Notes under the pieces: generated by a model
Told to the model about the DNA's origin: nothing
Database searches by the model: none
The model's input: only the letters and a program-made list of their open reading frames with translations
Origin: Moraxella lacunata
GTDB taxonomy: Bacteria; Pseudomonadota; Gammaproteobacteria; Pseudomonadales; Moraxellaceae
Length of the DNA: 64,000 nucleotides
Assembly (NCBI RefSeq): GCF_900453205.1
Contig: NZ_UGQU01000001.1
Span: 744,001 to 808,000, forward strand
Direction: 5' to 3'
Shown here: positions 37,109 to 46,109 of the stretch, one piece after another
Position numbering within the stretch: the stretch's first letter is position 1
Layout of the letters: each line of letters starts with the position of its first letter
Translations under genes and position numbers: made by a program

Positions 37109-37221
37109 ACTTGCCACATGAAAAATCCGCCTATCTTTATCATCATTTGGCATAGTTAAATTGTGGCAAAATTCTATAAGATATGGCTACTTTTATCAAC
37201 GTAGCCAACAGGAACTTAGCC

Positions 37222-38472
37222 ATGACCGACCTATCCACCCTATCTGCCCAAAACGAGCAAGCGTTTAGCACGGACGACATTTATACCGACCTTGTGCCAC
37301 CGCACGGCAGTCCCACCCTAAAACCCCTTGTATTGACAGGCGATGAGCTTGCCAATGCCCTACAAACTGCCGAAAATTTACCCAAAATCACGCTATCTAG
37401 CCGTGAGCGTGGCGACCTTATCATGCTGGGTATTGGCGGATTTACACCCCTTGACGGCTTTATGGGGCAAGCCGATTATGAAGGCGTGATAGCGAGCATG
37501 ACGCTCGCCCAAGGCGGAGTGGACGGCACTTATCGGGGCGTATTTTTCCCCATTCCCATTACCTTATCAACCGACACCGCCACCGCAAACACCCTAAGCG
37601 TAGGCGACAGCGTGGCTCTTGTGGACGACACGAATGCACTCATGGGCGTGCTTACCATCAGCGACATTTACACCCCCAACAAAACTGCCGAATGCCAGTC
37701 CACCTTTGGCACAACCGACCCAGACCATGTGGGCGTGGCACAGGTGCTGGGTAGTGGCGATGTGTATTTAGGGGGCAAAGTGGCGGTATTTAGCCAAGGC
37801 GAATTTCCCACCGAGTATCCTGAGATTTACAAAACCCCTGCCCAGACTCGGGCAATGTTTAAGCAAAAAGGCTGGAAAACCGTCTCTGCCTTTCAAACTC
37901 GCAACCCCATGCACCGCTCGCATGAATACCTTGCCAAAATCGCCATAGAAATCTGCGACGGCGTACTCGTGCATTCGCTCTTAGGCAAGCTAAAAGCAGG
38001 CGACATTCCTGCCGATGTCCGCCAAGAAGCCATTGGCGTACTGATTGACAACTATTTTAAAAAAGACACCGTCATTCAGGCAGGCTACCCCCTAGATATG
38101 CGATATGCCGGCCCCAAAGAAGCCCTGCTTCATGCCCTATTTCGCCAAAATTATGGGTGCAGTCATCTCATCATAGGGCGAGACCATGCAGGCGTGGGCG
38201 ATTATTATGGGGCGTTTGATGCTCAAAAGATTTTTGACACCATTGACAAAGACGCACTTATTACCAAACCCTTAAAAATTGACTGGACGTTTTATTGTCA
38301 TGGCTGTGGCGGTATGGCAAGCACCAAAACCTGTCCGCACGACTCGTCTCAGCACGTCAAAATCTCAGGCACGGCATTAAGAACCGCCCTATCAAATGGC
38401 GATGACGTGCCTGAAACATTTAGCCGACCTGAGGTACTGGCGGTGTTAAAACGGTATTATCAAGGGGTGTGA
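37222..38472 (+). CDS. sat: Sulfate adenylyltransferase (ATP sulfurylase), Sat type
   Basis: A 416-aa homo-oligomeric ATP sulfurylase, which makes adenosine 5'-phosphosulfate from ATP and sulfate. Active-site motifs are [17 protein letters not shown] and [18 protein letters not shown] Cys/His cluster, [16 protein letters not shown], occupies the place of the zinc site seen in some bacterial Sat. This type differs from the CysDN pair of E. coli. The ATG at 37222 has AGGA upstream and is preferred over one at 37183. It is followed by a terminator and by the sulfate-binding protein gene. Confidence 0.93.
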   Translation: MTDLSTLSAQNEQAFSTDDIYTDLVPPHGSPTLKPLVLTGDELANALQTAENLPKITLSSRERGDLIMLGIGGFTPLDGFMGQADYEGVIASMTLAQGGVDGTYRGVFFPIPITLSTDTATANTLSVGDSVALVDDTNALMGVLTISDIYTPNKTAECQSTFGTTDPDHVGVAQVLGSGDVYLGGKVAVFSQGEFPTEYPEIYKTPAQTRAMFKQKGWKTVSAFQTRNPMHRSHEYLAKIAIEICDGVLVHSLLGKLKAGDIPADVRQEAIGVLIDNYFKKDTVIQAGYPLDMRYAGPKEALLHALFRQNYGCSHLIIGRDHAGVGDYYGAFDAQKIFDTIDKDALITKPLKIDWTFYCHGCGGMASTKTCPHDSSQHVKISGTALRTALSNGDDVPETFSRPEVLAVLKRYYQGV

Positions 38473-38490
38473 TTTTTATTTTTAAACTGC

Positions 38491-38518
38491 AGGGGGCAAT
38501 TTATTTGCCCCTTTTTTG
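38491..38518 (+). terminator. sat terminator
   Basis: GGGGCAA/TTGCCCC pairs around a 5-base loop with a run of six T. It lies about 20 bp past the stop. Confidence 0.85.
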
Positions 38519-38677
38519 CTAAAATTAACATTGACAATTTTCCAAAATTTAACCCCCATTTTCCCCGCCATAAATTCCCAAACTGAATAACGATTTCCCA
38601 TTTTTACCCTAATCATTTTAAGCATTGTATTTTACAATAACTCATCTTTTTAACTTGGACTAACATTGGACTATCTC

Positions 38678-39757
38678 ATGAAAACTGCCCTATTACCCCT
38701 AAGCCTTACCTTATCTGCTCTTGTCTTAACCGCTTGTGGCAACAACCAAACCAGCAATAATGCCAACACCCAAACCGACAACAAAGCCACAACAAACAAC
38801 GCAAGCGGTCAAGTGGAGCTGTTAAACGTGTCCTATGACGTGGCACGGGATTTTTATAAGGATTATAATCCCATTTTTATCAAGCATTATCAAGGCGTTA
38901 ATCCTGATATTAAGGTCAATATCAAGCAGTCGCATGGCGGGTCAAGCAAGCAAGCCCTATCGGTCAAAAATGGACTAGAAGCGGACGTGGTTACAATGAA
39001 CCAAGGCTCGGACGTGGAACTACTTGCCGAGGGTCAGCTTGTGGACAGCAAATGGCGACAAAATCTGCCTAATAACGCCATTCCTTTTACCAGCACGATT
39101 GTCTTTATCGTGCGAGACGGCAACCCTAAAGGTATAAAAGACTGGGCGGATTTGGCAACAGACGGCAAAGAGATTATCATCGCCAACCCAAAAACATCGG
39201 GCAACGGTCGCTATGCATTTTTGGGGGCGTACGGCTACGGGCTACACACCTTTAATAAGGACGAAGCCAAAACGCATGAATTTGTCAAGGGCTTACTGGG
39301 TAACGTTAAAGTCTTTGAAAATGGCGGACGGGCGGCGACCACGACATTCGCCCAACGTCAGATTGGCGACGTGCTGATTACTTTTGAAAATGAAGCCAAC
39401 GTCATCAAAGAAAAATTTGGTAATATCCAAATCATCTACCCAAGCTACACCGTGAGTGCCGAAAACCCTGTGGCGGTGGTGGACACAGTTACTGCCAAAA
39501 AAGGCACGACAGACGTGGCAAAAGCCTACCTAGAACACTTATACAGCGATGAAGGGCAAGAGCTTGCAGTCAAGTATTTCTTACGTCCAAGCAACCCTGA
39601 AATCCTAGCCAAATACCAAGACAAATTCCCAGCCATGCAAACCTTCTTCCCAAATGATGTGTTTGGCGACTGGAAATCCATCATGGAAACCTACTTCAAA
39701 GAAGGCAGTGTTTATGACACATTGGCGGTCGGGGCGACAGGGCAAGTGGCGCAGTAA
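38678..39757 (+). CDS. Sulfate ABC transporter substrate-binding protein, lipid-anchored
   Basis: A 359-aa periplasmic sulfate-binding protein (Sbp/CysP family). The signal peptide ends in a lipobox (LVLTACGNN), so it is probably a lipoprotein rather than the free periplasmic form of E. coli. An Asn/Thr-rich linker (about 22-45) is followed by the binding domain: LLNVSYDVARDFYKDYNPIF, SHGGSSKQA and GNGRYAFLGAYGYG, which are conserved in this family. It feeds CysTW. The ATG at 38678 is preferred over a TTG at 38666. It lies apart from cysT, with three unrelated genes between. Confidence 0.93.
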   Translation: MKTALLPLSLTLSALVLTACGNNQTSNNANTQTDNKATTNNASGQVELLNVSYDVARDFYKDYNPIFIKHYQGVNPDIKVNIKQSHGGSSKQALSVKNGLEADVVTMNQGSDVELLAEGQLVDSKWRQNLPNNAIPFTSTIVFIVRDGNPKGIKDWADLATDGKEIIIANPKTSGNGRYAFLGAYGYGLHTFNKDEAKTHEFVKGLLGNVKVFENGGRAATTTFAQRQIGDVLITFENEANVIKEKFGNIQIIYPSYTVSAENPVAVVDTVTAKKGTTDVAKAYLEHLYSDEGQELAVKYFLRPSNPEILAKYQDKFPAMQTFFPNDVFGDWKSIMETYFKEGSVYDTLAVGATGQVAQ

Positions 39758-39785
39758 AGTATTTGGCATGAATTGGTATCAATTA

Positions 39786-39818
39786 TAAAAAAAGGGGGGT
39801 ATACTCCCCCTTTTTTAT
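39786..39818. terminator. Bidirectional terminator between sbp-type gene and hxlR
   Basis: AAAAAAGGGGG/CCCCCTTTTTT around a short loop, with A and T runs on both sides, between convergent genes. Confidence 0.85.
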
Positions 39819-39833
39819 TTATCTTGGTTTTTG

Positions 39834-40199
39834 TCATGCTGTTTTTGGCGGTATTTGACTTGCCAAAATATCATTCAAATTCACTTCAAGCCACTCCACC
39901 AAATCCGCCACTTTGTCGCTTGCTTGTTTACCCCAGTCGGTCAAGGTATATTCCACATGGGGCGGAACGGTATCAAAGGATTTGCGAATGAGCATACCGT
40001 CTAATTCTAGCTGTTTTAGGGTTTCGGACAACATACGCTCGGATACACCTTCTATCTCACGGCGTATCTCGCTAAATCGTTTAGTGCCTGATTGTAACAC
40101 AACCAGTACCAAAATCCCCCAACGGCTCGTTAGGTGGTTTAAAATCGCTCGGCTTGGGCAGTCTTTGGACAATACTCGCCCTTTGTCAAAGGTCATCAT
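39834..40199 (-). CDS. HxlR-family transcriptional regulator
   Basis: A 121-aa winged-helix protein of the HxlR/MarR-like group. The conserved start is a Cys in DCPSRAILNHLTSRWGILVLVVL, then RFSEIRREIEGVSERMLSETLKQLELDGM is the DNA-reading helix pair, and PPHVEYTLTDWGK the wing. Some members sense electrophiles or oxidants through this Cys. It is divergent from an NAD(P)-binding oxidoreductase gene, the usual HxlR arrangement, and probably controls it through the dyad at 40243-40262. Confidence 0.9.
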   Translation of the reverse strand: MMTFDKGRVLSKDCPSRAILNHLTSRWGILVLVVLQSGTKRFSEIRREIEGVSERMLSETLKQLELDGMLIRKSFDTVPPHVEYTLTDWGKQASDKVADLVEWLEVNLNDILASQIPPKTA

Positions 40200-40242
40200 T
40201 TTATTTTTACCTTAAAAATCAAATAGTTAAAAATTAGTTTTA

Positions 40243-40262
40243 TACTTACTTTTTTGTAAGTA
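40243..40262. promoter_or_regulatory. HxlR operator candidate
   Basis: TACTTAC/GTAAGTA, a perfect 7-bp dyad with a T6 spacer, lies in the divergent hxlR-oxidoreductase promoter region. A -10 candidate TATAAT for the oxidoreductase is at 40286-40291. Confidence 0.6.
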
Positions 40263-40337
40263 CTTCCAATCTTAAATTAGAGACGTATAATACACCACAT
40301 CAACTTAAAAATCAATGTTTAACTTTTTGGAGTTTTT

Positions 40338-40994
40338 ATGAAAAAATTTGCTGTTATTGGTGCCACAGGTTTGGTGGGTTCTGCGGTGGTCAAAGAGCTT
40401 GCCGAGCGTGGGCATAATGTTACTGCGTTCGCTCGTAATGTGGATAAAGTCTATCAAGCCCACAACGTGCAAGCGGTGGCGGTGGACGTGAACAGTCCTG
40501 AGTTTGCTGATAAATTGACAGGCTTTGATGCGGTGGTCAATGCCTTTAATGCAGGTTGGGAAAATCCCAATATTGTCAATGACTTACAAACAGGTCATGC
40601 CAATATCCTATCCGCCGTCAAGCGTGCCGATGTACCTTATATGCTGGTGGTGGGCGGTGCAGGTAGTCTAAATGTCGCCCCAAACCTGCAACTGGTGGAC
40701 ACGCCTGATTTTCCTGCTGATGTCTATCCTGCGGCAAATGTGGTGCGTGAACTTTTAAATGAACTTCGCACTCGCACCGATGTGAATTGGGCGTTTTTGT
40801 CGCCTGCGATGATGTTTGCCATCAACCCTGTTTCTTTTGAAAAAACAGGCACTTACCGTATCGGTGGCGATGATGTGCTGTTTAATGCGGACGGCACGCC
40901 TGCCGACATTAGCGTGGCGGATTTGGCGGTGGCGATTGCCGATGATATTGAGCAAAAAGCCCATCTGCATAAGCGATTTACGGTGGCGAATTAA
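40338..40994 (+). CDS. NAD(P)-binding oxidoreductase (NmrA/SDR-like)
   Basis: A 218-aa atypical short-chain dehydrogenase-like protein. The Rossmann nucleotide-binding motif is GATGLVGSAVVKEL (residues 8-21), followed by TAFARNVDKV and the FDAVVNAFNAGWENP stretch. The family includes NmrA-like redox sensors and BVR-B-type reductases. Substrate is unknown. GGAG precedes the ATG. It is paired divergently with an HxlR regulator, and a hairpin terminator follows. Confidence 0.85.
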   Translation: MKKFAVIGATGLVGSAVVKELAERGHNVTAFARNVDKVYQAHNVQAVAVDVNSPEFADKLTGFDAVVNAFNAGWENPNIVNDLQTGHANILSAVKRADVPYMLVVGGAGSLNVAPNLQLVDTPDFPADVYPAANVVRELLNELRTRTDVNWAFLSPAMMFAINPVSFEKTGTYRIGGDDVLFNADGTPADISVADLAVAIADDIEQKAHLHKRFTVAN

Positions 40995-40995
40995 C

Positions 40996-41031
40996 AAAAA
41001 GACTGGTTTGATGTCAAACCGGTCTTTTTAT
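40996..41031. terminator. Bidirectional terminator
   Basis: AAAAAGACTGGTTTGA/TCAAACCGGTCTTTTT, with one mismatch in the stem, lies between convergent oxidoreductase and XRE genes. Confidence 0.85.
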
Positions 41032-41042
41032 ATTTACTTGGG

Positions 41043-41978
41043 TTAATTTCTCAAATTGCTTTCATCTAAATAAAAATCATCAATCCCCAATTTCTCCATA
41101 ATAACAGGCAATATTTGATGAATCATACGCATACCAACCAATAATTCATTCATATAAATATCAGGGTGTAGGTTATGTTCGCTAGCTCCAAAACTTTCCG
41201 CTTCTGCCTTATAACTCAATTCACCCGATGTACAAGAAATAAAATCCATAAGCTCCGCCTTTAAAGGTATATTTGCTTGAAATGCTTTTAATTTAATGAT
41301 ATTTATCCACTCTTTATACAACTCAATAATCTCATATCTAAAATTCTTAAAATTTGGGGCAATTTCATCACAAATATCCAATTTTGCCATGGCTAATGAT
41401 AAAAGTTCAGATTCAAATTGGCATAAAATATCTTGCATATCATAATCAAATTCAAAACAATCACTCAAATATGCCACATAAGCACAATAAAACCCATGTA
41501 CATCATTAAAAGCTGTAATGATTTCTGTTAAAAATTCAACAAAGGGATTGTAAAATATCTCTTCAGATTCTTCGTCATCAGCTTCATCAACTGTTAAAGT
41601 TGTGGGTATTTCTTTTGGTAGAATATACCCAATTTTATTTAAATTATCAAATAACCCAAAAATCACAATATCTAATTCGTCTCGTAATGAAAAATTAACA
41701 TAACCTGTCTCTTCTTCGGCAAGATAAGGTATCCATTCTGTTAAAAAGGCATACCATGCCTGTGCTTGCTTGACTGTGCCGATTTGCAAAATAAAACTGG
41801 CGGACATTTTGCCGATATTGAGCAAATCAGAGATTTTTTGTTCCATGTCCATTGCCATGTATTCGCCTTTTTTCCATTTGGAAATTTGTGTGGGAGATAC
41901 AGACAGTTTGCTTGCTAGGTCTTTTTGTGAGCAATTTAGCTCTTTTAACGCCAATTGAATCAATGATGAACTAGACAT
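41043..41978 (-). CDS. XRE-family regulator with a large C-terminal domain
   Basis: A 311-aa protein. Residues 5-55 form a Cro/CI-type helix-turn-helix (IQLALKELNCSQKDLASKLSVSPTQISKWKKGEYM). The remaining 250 residues are acidic and helical, with an Asp/Glu-rich stretch (DEADDEESEEIF), and I recognise no ligand-binding family. The gene is AT-rich relative to the cys genes, suggesting acquisition. Two identical palindromes 21 bp apart lie just upstream of its start and are likely autoregulatory sites. Confidence 0.75.
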   Translation of the reverse strand: MSSSSLIQLALKELNCSQKDLASKLSVSPTQISKWKKGEYMAMDMEQKISDLLNIGKMSASFILQIGTVKQAQAWYAFLTEWIPYLAEEETGYVNFSLRDELDIVIFGLFDNLNKIGYILPKEIPTTLTVDEADDEESEEIFYNPFVEFLTEIITAFNDVHGFYCAYVAYLSDCFEFDYDMQDILCQFESELLSLAMAKLDICDEIAPNFKNFRYEIIELYKEWINIIKLKAFQANIPLKAELMDFISCTSGELSYKAEAESFGASEHNLHPDIYMNELLVGMRMIHQILPVIMEKLGIDDFYLDESNLRN

Positions 41979-41989
41979 ACCATTACCTT

Positions 41990-42023
41990 AATTTAGTAAA
42001 TTAAAAATTAAATTTAGTAAATT
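41990..42023. promoter_or_regulatory. Double operator upstream of the XRE gene
   Basis: The 13-bp palindrome AATTTAGTAAATT occurs at 41990-42002 and again at 42011-42023, centres 21 bp apart (two helical turns). This suits cooperative binding of two dimers on one DNA face. Confidence 0.65.
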
Positions 42024-42171
42024 ATAGCAAGAAAGTTTAACTCATGCAACAGCTTTTAACAACCAATCAATATGCAAAATCCCAAAACCGAAAATTCATA
42101 TTCCTTTTTGTCAGTATCATAATTTTGCCAATCTTTTAAAATAAGCCTACCATTTTTACACACAAGATACC

Positions 42172-43068
42172 ATGACAATCAACACCACACCGACCACACA
42201 AGTCACCCCCGTCCGCAACAAGCAAAGACGCATCATGCCGTTTTTTGGGCTAAGTCTGGGCGTGAGCGTGTTTGCGTTGTCGCTACTGGTTGTTTTGCCG
42301 TTTGTCATGATGATTTTGACCACGCTTGGCATGGGGTTTGGCGAGATTGTCAGCACCATAAAAGAGCCACAGGTTTTTTATGCCATTAAATTATCCCTAT
42401 CCATGGCGATTTTGGCGACCTTGACCAACCTAGTCTTTGGCACGCTCATCGCTTGGGTGCTGGTGCGGTATGACTTTTGGGGCAAGTCGTTCATCAACGC
42501 CCTTGTGGATTTGCCCTTTGCCCTGCCGACTGCGGTTACAGGCATTTCACTTGCCACGCTCTACGCCCCCACAGGGTTGTTCGGACAAGTGTTCGCCAAA
42601 CTTGGTATGGCTACCACAGGCGAGCCGATTCGCATTGCCTTTACGCCCATTGGTATTTGGCTGGCTTTGGTGGTGGTGTCGTTTCCTTTTATCGTGCGAG
42701 CGGTGCAACCTGTGCTGGCGGAGTTGTCGGTAGAGTTTGAAGAAGCGTCTGCCGTCATGGGGGCGAGCCGTTTGACGACTTTTATCAAGGTCATCCTGCC
42801 CGAGATTGCCCCTGCCATGCTCATCGGTTCAGGCATGATGTTTGCCCGTGCCACAGGCGAGTATGGGTCGGTGATTTTTATCGCAGGCAACATTCCCATG
42901 CAGTCAGAAATCCTACCGCTTATCATCGTCTCAAAATTGGAGCAATTTGACGTGGCGGGAGCGTCTTGCGTGGTGTTGTTTATGCTCCTTGTATCACTTG
43001 TCGTGTTATTTTTGATTAACTTTGCTCAATGGAAATTATCATCACGACTTGGGGCAAAAACGAATTAA
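42172..43068 (+). CDS. cysT: Sulfate ABC transporter permease CysT (CysU)
   Basis: A 298-aa inner-membrane permease with six helices. The cytoplasmic coupling motif EEASAVMGASRLTTFIKVILPEIAPAML is the conserved EAA loop that contacts the ATPase. The LVDLPFALPTAVTGISLATLYAP stretch is diagnostic of CysT. It pairs with CysW to import sulfate or thiosulfate. A basic N-terminal tail (NKQRRIMP) precedes the first helix. cysW follows only after a 412-bp repeat-containing gap, which is unusual for this operon. Confidence 0.94.
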   Translation: MTINTTPTTQVTPVRNKQRRIMPFFGLSLGVSVFALSLLVVLPFVMMILTTLGMGFGEIVSTIKEPQVFYAIKLSLSMAILATLTNLVFGTLIAWVLVRYDFWGKSFINALVDLPFALPTAVTGISLATLYAPTGLFGQVFAKLGMATTGEPIRIAFTPIGIWLALVVVSFPFIVRAVQPVLAELSVEFEEASAVMGASRLTTFIKVILPEIAPAMLIGSGMMFARATGEYGSVIFIAGNIPMQSEILPLIIVSKLEQFDVAGASCVVLFMLLVSLVVLFLINFAQWKLSSRLGAKTN

Positions 43069-43241
43069 ACAAAAGCCAAATGAAAAATAAATTTATTTTT
43101 AAAATAAGGGCAAATTTTTAATGATAAATTTGATATATATGGTCGATTAACCCCAATTTGCACCAATACTAAATTTTAAAAAAAAATTCATTTGTCGCAT
43201 GGTAAGGTGCGTACCACGCACCTTTTAAATGAAAAATCTGA

Positions 43242-43320
43242 TTGGTGCGTAATATGCACCTTACTGTCATTGGTGTATTTTGAAGTTAATTGATTATAAA
43301 ATAGATTTAAAAATGATAAA
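43242..43320. repeat. GGTGCGT repeat, copy between cysT and cysW
   Basis: TGGTGCGTAATATGCACC followed by TACTGTCATTGGTGTATTTTGA and an AT-rich tail. It matches 45191-45270 downstream of cysA over about 75 bp with scattered differences. A shorter palindrome of the same type lies at 43205-43222. Confidence 0.6.
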
Positions 43321-43337
43321 ATTGCAATTATTTCACA

Positions 43338-43400
43338 AGGGCGAATAAATCGCCCCTACACGTCCAATTTAAAATATGTATTTATTTAATCATAATTGAA
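43338..43400. repeat. Half copy of the 140-bp element core
   Basis: GGGCGAATAAATCGCCCCTACACG, then CCAATTTAAAATATGTATTTATTTAATC, parallels the right half of the element at 29399-29538. The end sequence is degenerate and the left half is missing. Confidence 0.55.
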
Positions 43401-43480
43401 AATTGCAAAAAGTAAATTATCATTTTATATTTGCCCAATTTTTAAAACCCATTTAAACCCAAACCCAACACGGAAAAAAC

Positions 43481-44332
43481 ATGGCAACCCAATCGACCTA
43501 CGACTACCAACACCACCCCGCCACCAAAGACCCTACATGGGTCAAATACACGCTCATCGCTTTGGCGGTGTCGTTTATGGCGGTCATGCTCGTTGTACCA
43601 CTTATTGCCGTGTTTTATGAAGCCCTAAAAGACGGCGTGAGTGCCTATCTGTCCGCCCTTACCGACCCTGACGCTCTGCACGCCATTAAGCTCACCTTAA
43701 TCACCACCGCCATTGTCCTGCCTATCAATACCGTGATTGGCGTGGCGCTGGCATACCTGATTACTCGGCACAAATTTCAGGGCAAATTTATCATCACCAC
43801 CTTGCTAGACTTGCCCTTTGCGGTGTCGCCTGTCGTGGCAGGCTTGATGTTTGTGCTACTGTTTGGGGCAAATACGCTCATCGGCTCGTTTTTTGAAAGC
43901 CTAGGCATAAAAATCATCTTTGCCACCACAGGCATTGTGCTTGCCACGCTGTTTGTAACCTTTCCCTTTATCGCCCGAGAAATTATTCCGCTCATGCAGT
44001 CCATTGGCGATAGCGAAGAAGAGGCGAGTCTCACGCTTGGGGCGAACGGCTGGCAGATGTTTTGGCACGTTACCCTACCCAATATCAAATGGGCGTTGCT
44101 CTACGGCATTATCCTAACCAACGCTCAGGCAATGGGCGAGTTTGGGGCGGTGTCGGTCGTGTCGGGGCATATTCGGGGCGAGACCAACACCATGCCCCTG
44201 CTCATTGAGATTGCCTATAACGAATATGCCTTTACCACCGCTTTTGCCCTGTCAAGTCTGCTTGCCCTGCTTGCCCTTGTTACCCTTGCGGTGCAAAATG
44301 TGATGAGTCGTAAAAAGGTTGGGCGAAGTTGA
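43481..44332 (+). CDS. cysW: Sulfate ABC transporter permease CysW
   Basis: A 283-aa inner-membrane permease, partner of CysT. It shows LLDLPFAVSPVVAGLMFVLLFG and the EAA coupling loop SEEEASLTLGANGWQMFWHVTLPNIKWALL, both typical of CysW. The GAVSVVSGHIRGETNTMPLLIEIAYNEY stretch is also conserved. GGAAAA precedes the ATG. cysA starts 113 bp later. Confidence 0.94.
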   Translation: MATQSTYDYQHHPATKDPTWVKYTLIALAVSFMAVMLVVPLIAVFYEALKDGVSAYLSALTDPDALHAIKLTLITTAIVLPINTVIGVALAYLITRHKFQGKFIITTLLDLPFAVSPVVAGLMFVLLFGANTLIGSFFESLGIKIIFATTGIVLATLFVTFPFIAREIIPLMQSIGDSEEEASLTLGANGWQMFWHVTLPNIKWALLYGIILTNAQAMGEFGAVSVVSGHIRGETNTMPLLIEIAYNEYAFTTAFALSSLLALLALVTLAVQNVMSRKKVGRS

Positions 44333-44445
44333 GTTTTTTAATTTGGTTAAATTGGATTTTTAATTAAAATTTAGGTAAACCAATTACCATTTATCAAATC
44401 ATTTTTAACTTGCAAAATCAATTCATCATTAACACGGATACCACC

Positions 44446-45165
44446 ATGAGCATAGACATTAAAAACATTCATAAACGCTTTGGCGAATTTACCGCCTTAA
44501 ATGACGTGAGTTTTTCGGTCAATTCTGGCGAACTTGCCACGCTACTTGGGCCATCAGGCTGTGGCAAAACCACGCTACTTAGGATTATTGCAGGATTGGA
44601 GACGGCAGATACAGGGCGGATATTTTTTGATGACACAGATGTAACTGACACCCCTGTCCAAAAACGAGGTATTGGCTTTGTCTTTCAAAACTATGCCCTA
44701 TTTCGTCATAAAACCGTCGCCCAAAATATCGCTTTTGGCTTAGAGCTACTCCCCAAAAGTGAGCGTCCAACAGGGAATGAAATTGATAAGCGAGTAACAG
44801 AACTGCTTGATTTGATTCAACTTCCCCACACCAAAGACCGCTATCCGCATGAGCTATCAGGCGGTCAGCGTCAGCGTGTGGCATTGGCTCGGGCGATTGC
44901 CACAAACCCCAAATTATTGCTCCTTGATGAGCCGTTTGGGGCGTTGGACGCCAAAGTTCGTAAAGAGTTACGCACGTCCCTACGCCAAATCCAAAAGGAC
45001 ATCGGCATCACGTCCATCATGGTAACGCACGACCAAGAGGAGGCGGTTGCCGTGTCGGACACCATTGTCATCATGAATCATGGCGTGGTGGAGCAACTGG
45101 GCAAGCCTGATGAGCTATTTGCCCGTCCTAATAGTGAATTTGTGGTGGATTTTTTGGGGCTTTAA
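44446..45165 (+). CDS. cysA: Sulfate ABC transporter ATPase, short form lacking the C-terminal domain
   Basis: A 239-aa ATPase that powers CysTW. Walker A is GPSGCGKTT, the ABC signature [14 protein letters not shown], Walker [20 protein letters not shown], and the switch His is in THDQEEA. CysA proteins are usually about 330-365 aa with a C-terminal TOBE-type domain. This one stops at FVVDFLGL, at the end of the nucleotide-binding domain, and the DNA after the stop is repeat sequence. It may still be functional, since the ATPase core is complete. The ATG at 44446 matches the usual CysA start ([13 protein letters not shown]). Confidence 0.9.
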   Translation: MSIDIKNIHKRFGEFTALNDVSFSVNSGELATLLGPSGCGKTTLLRIIAGLETADTGRIFFDDTDVTDTPVQKRGIGFVFQNYALFRHKTVAQNIAFGLELLPKSERPTGNEIDKRVTELLDLIQLPHTKDRYPHELSGGQRQRVALARAIATNPKLLLLDEPFGALDAKVRKELRTSLRQIQKDIGITSIMVTHDQEEAVAVSDTIVIMNHGVVEQLGKPDELFARPNSEFVVDFLGL

Positions 45166-45190
45166 AATACATTCTATTTAGCTGATTAAA

Positions 45191-45275
45191 TGGTGCGTAT
45201 TACGCACCCTACCGCCATTTGGTGTGTTTTGATGTTAAATGATGATATAAAAATTACCTTTAAAAACAATATTAG
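45191..45275. repeat. GGTGCGT repeat, copy after cysA
   Basis: TGGTGCGTATTACGCACC then TACCGCCATTTGGTGTGTTTTGA matches the copy at 43242-43320. It begins 26 bp past the cysA stop. Confidence 0.6.
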
Positions 45276-45295
45276 GATTATGTTAAATAAATGAA

Positions 45296-45327
45296 CCATA
45301 AAAAAACACGCCCCATTGGACGTGCTT
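45296..45327 (-). terminator. adk terminator
   Basis: On the minus strand CACGTCC/GGGCGTG form an imperfect stem followed by TTTTTTT. It lies 18 bp past the adk stop. Confidence 0.6.
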
Positions 45328-45344
45328 TATCGGCTAATGCCACA

Positions 45345-46079
<735 letters not shown>

Positions 46080-46109
46080 TTATTATGAAAATAATGGCAT
46101 TTGCCAAAC

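Larger units (their letters stand above)
43069..43480 (+). other. Repeat-bearing gap between cysT and cysW
   Basis: It holds two GGTGCGT...GCACC palindromes (43205-43222 and 43243-43261) and a half copy of the GGGCGAAT...CGCCCCTAC core (43338-43365) with an AT-rich tail. I see no gene. The cysW promoter, if separate, would lie near 43380-43460. Confidence 0.6.
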
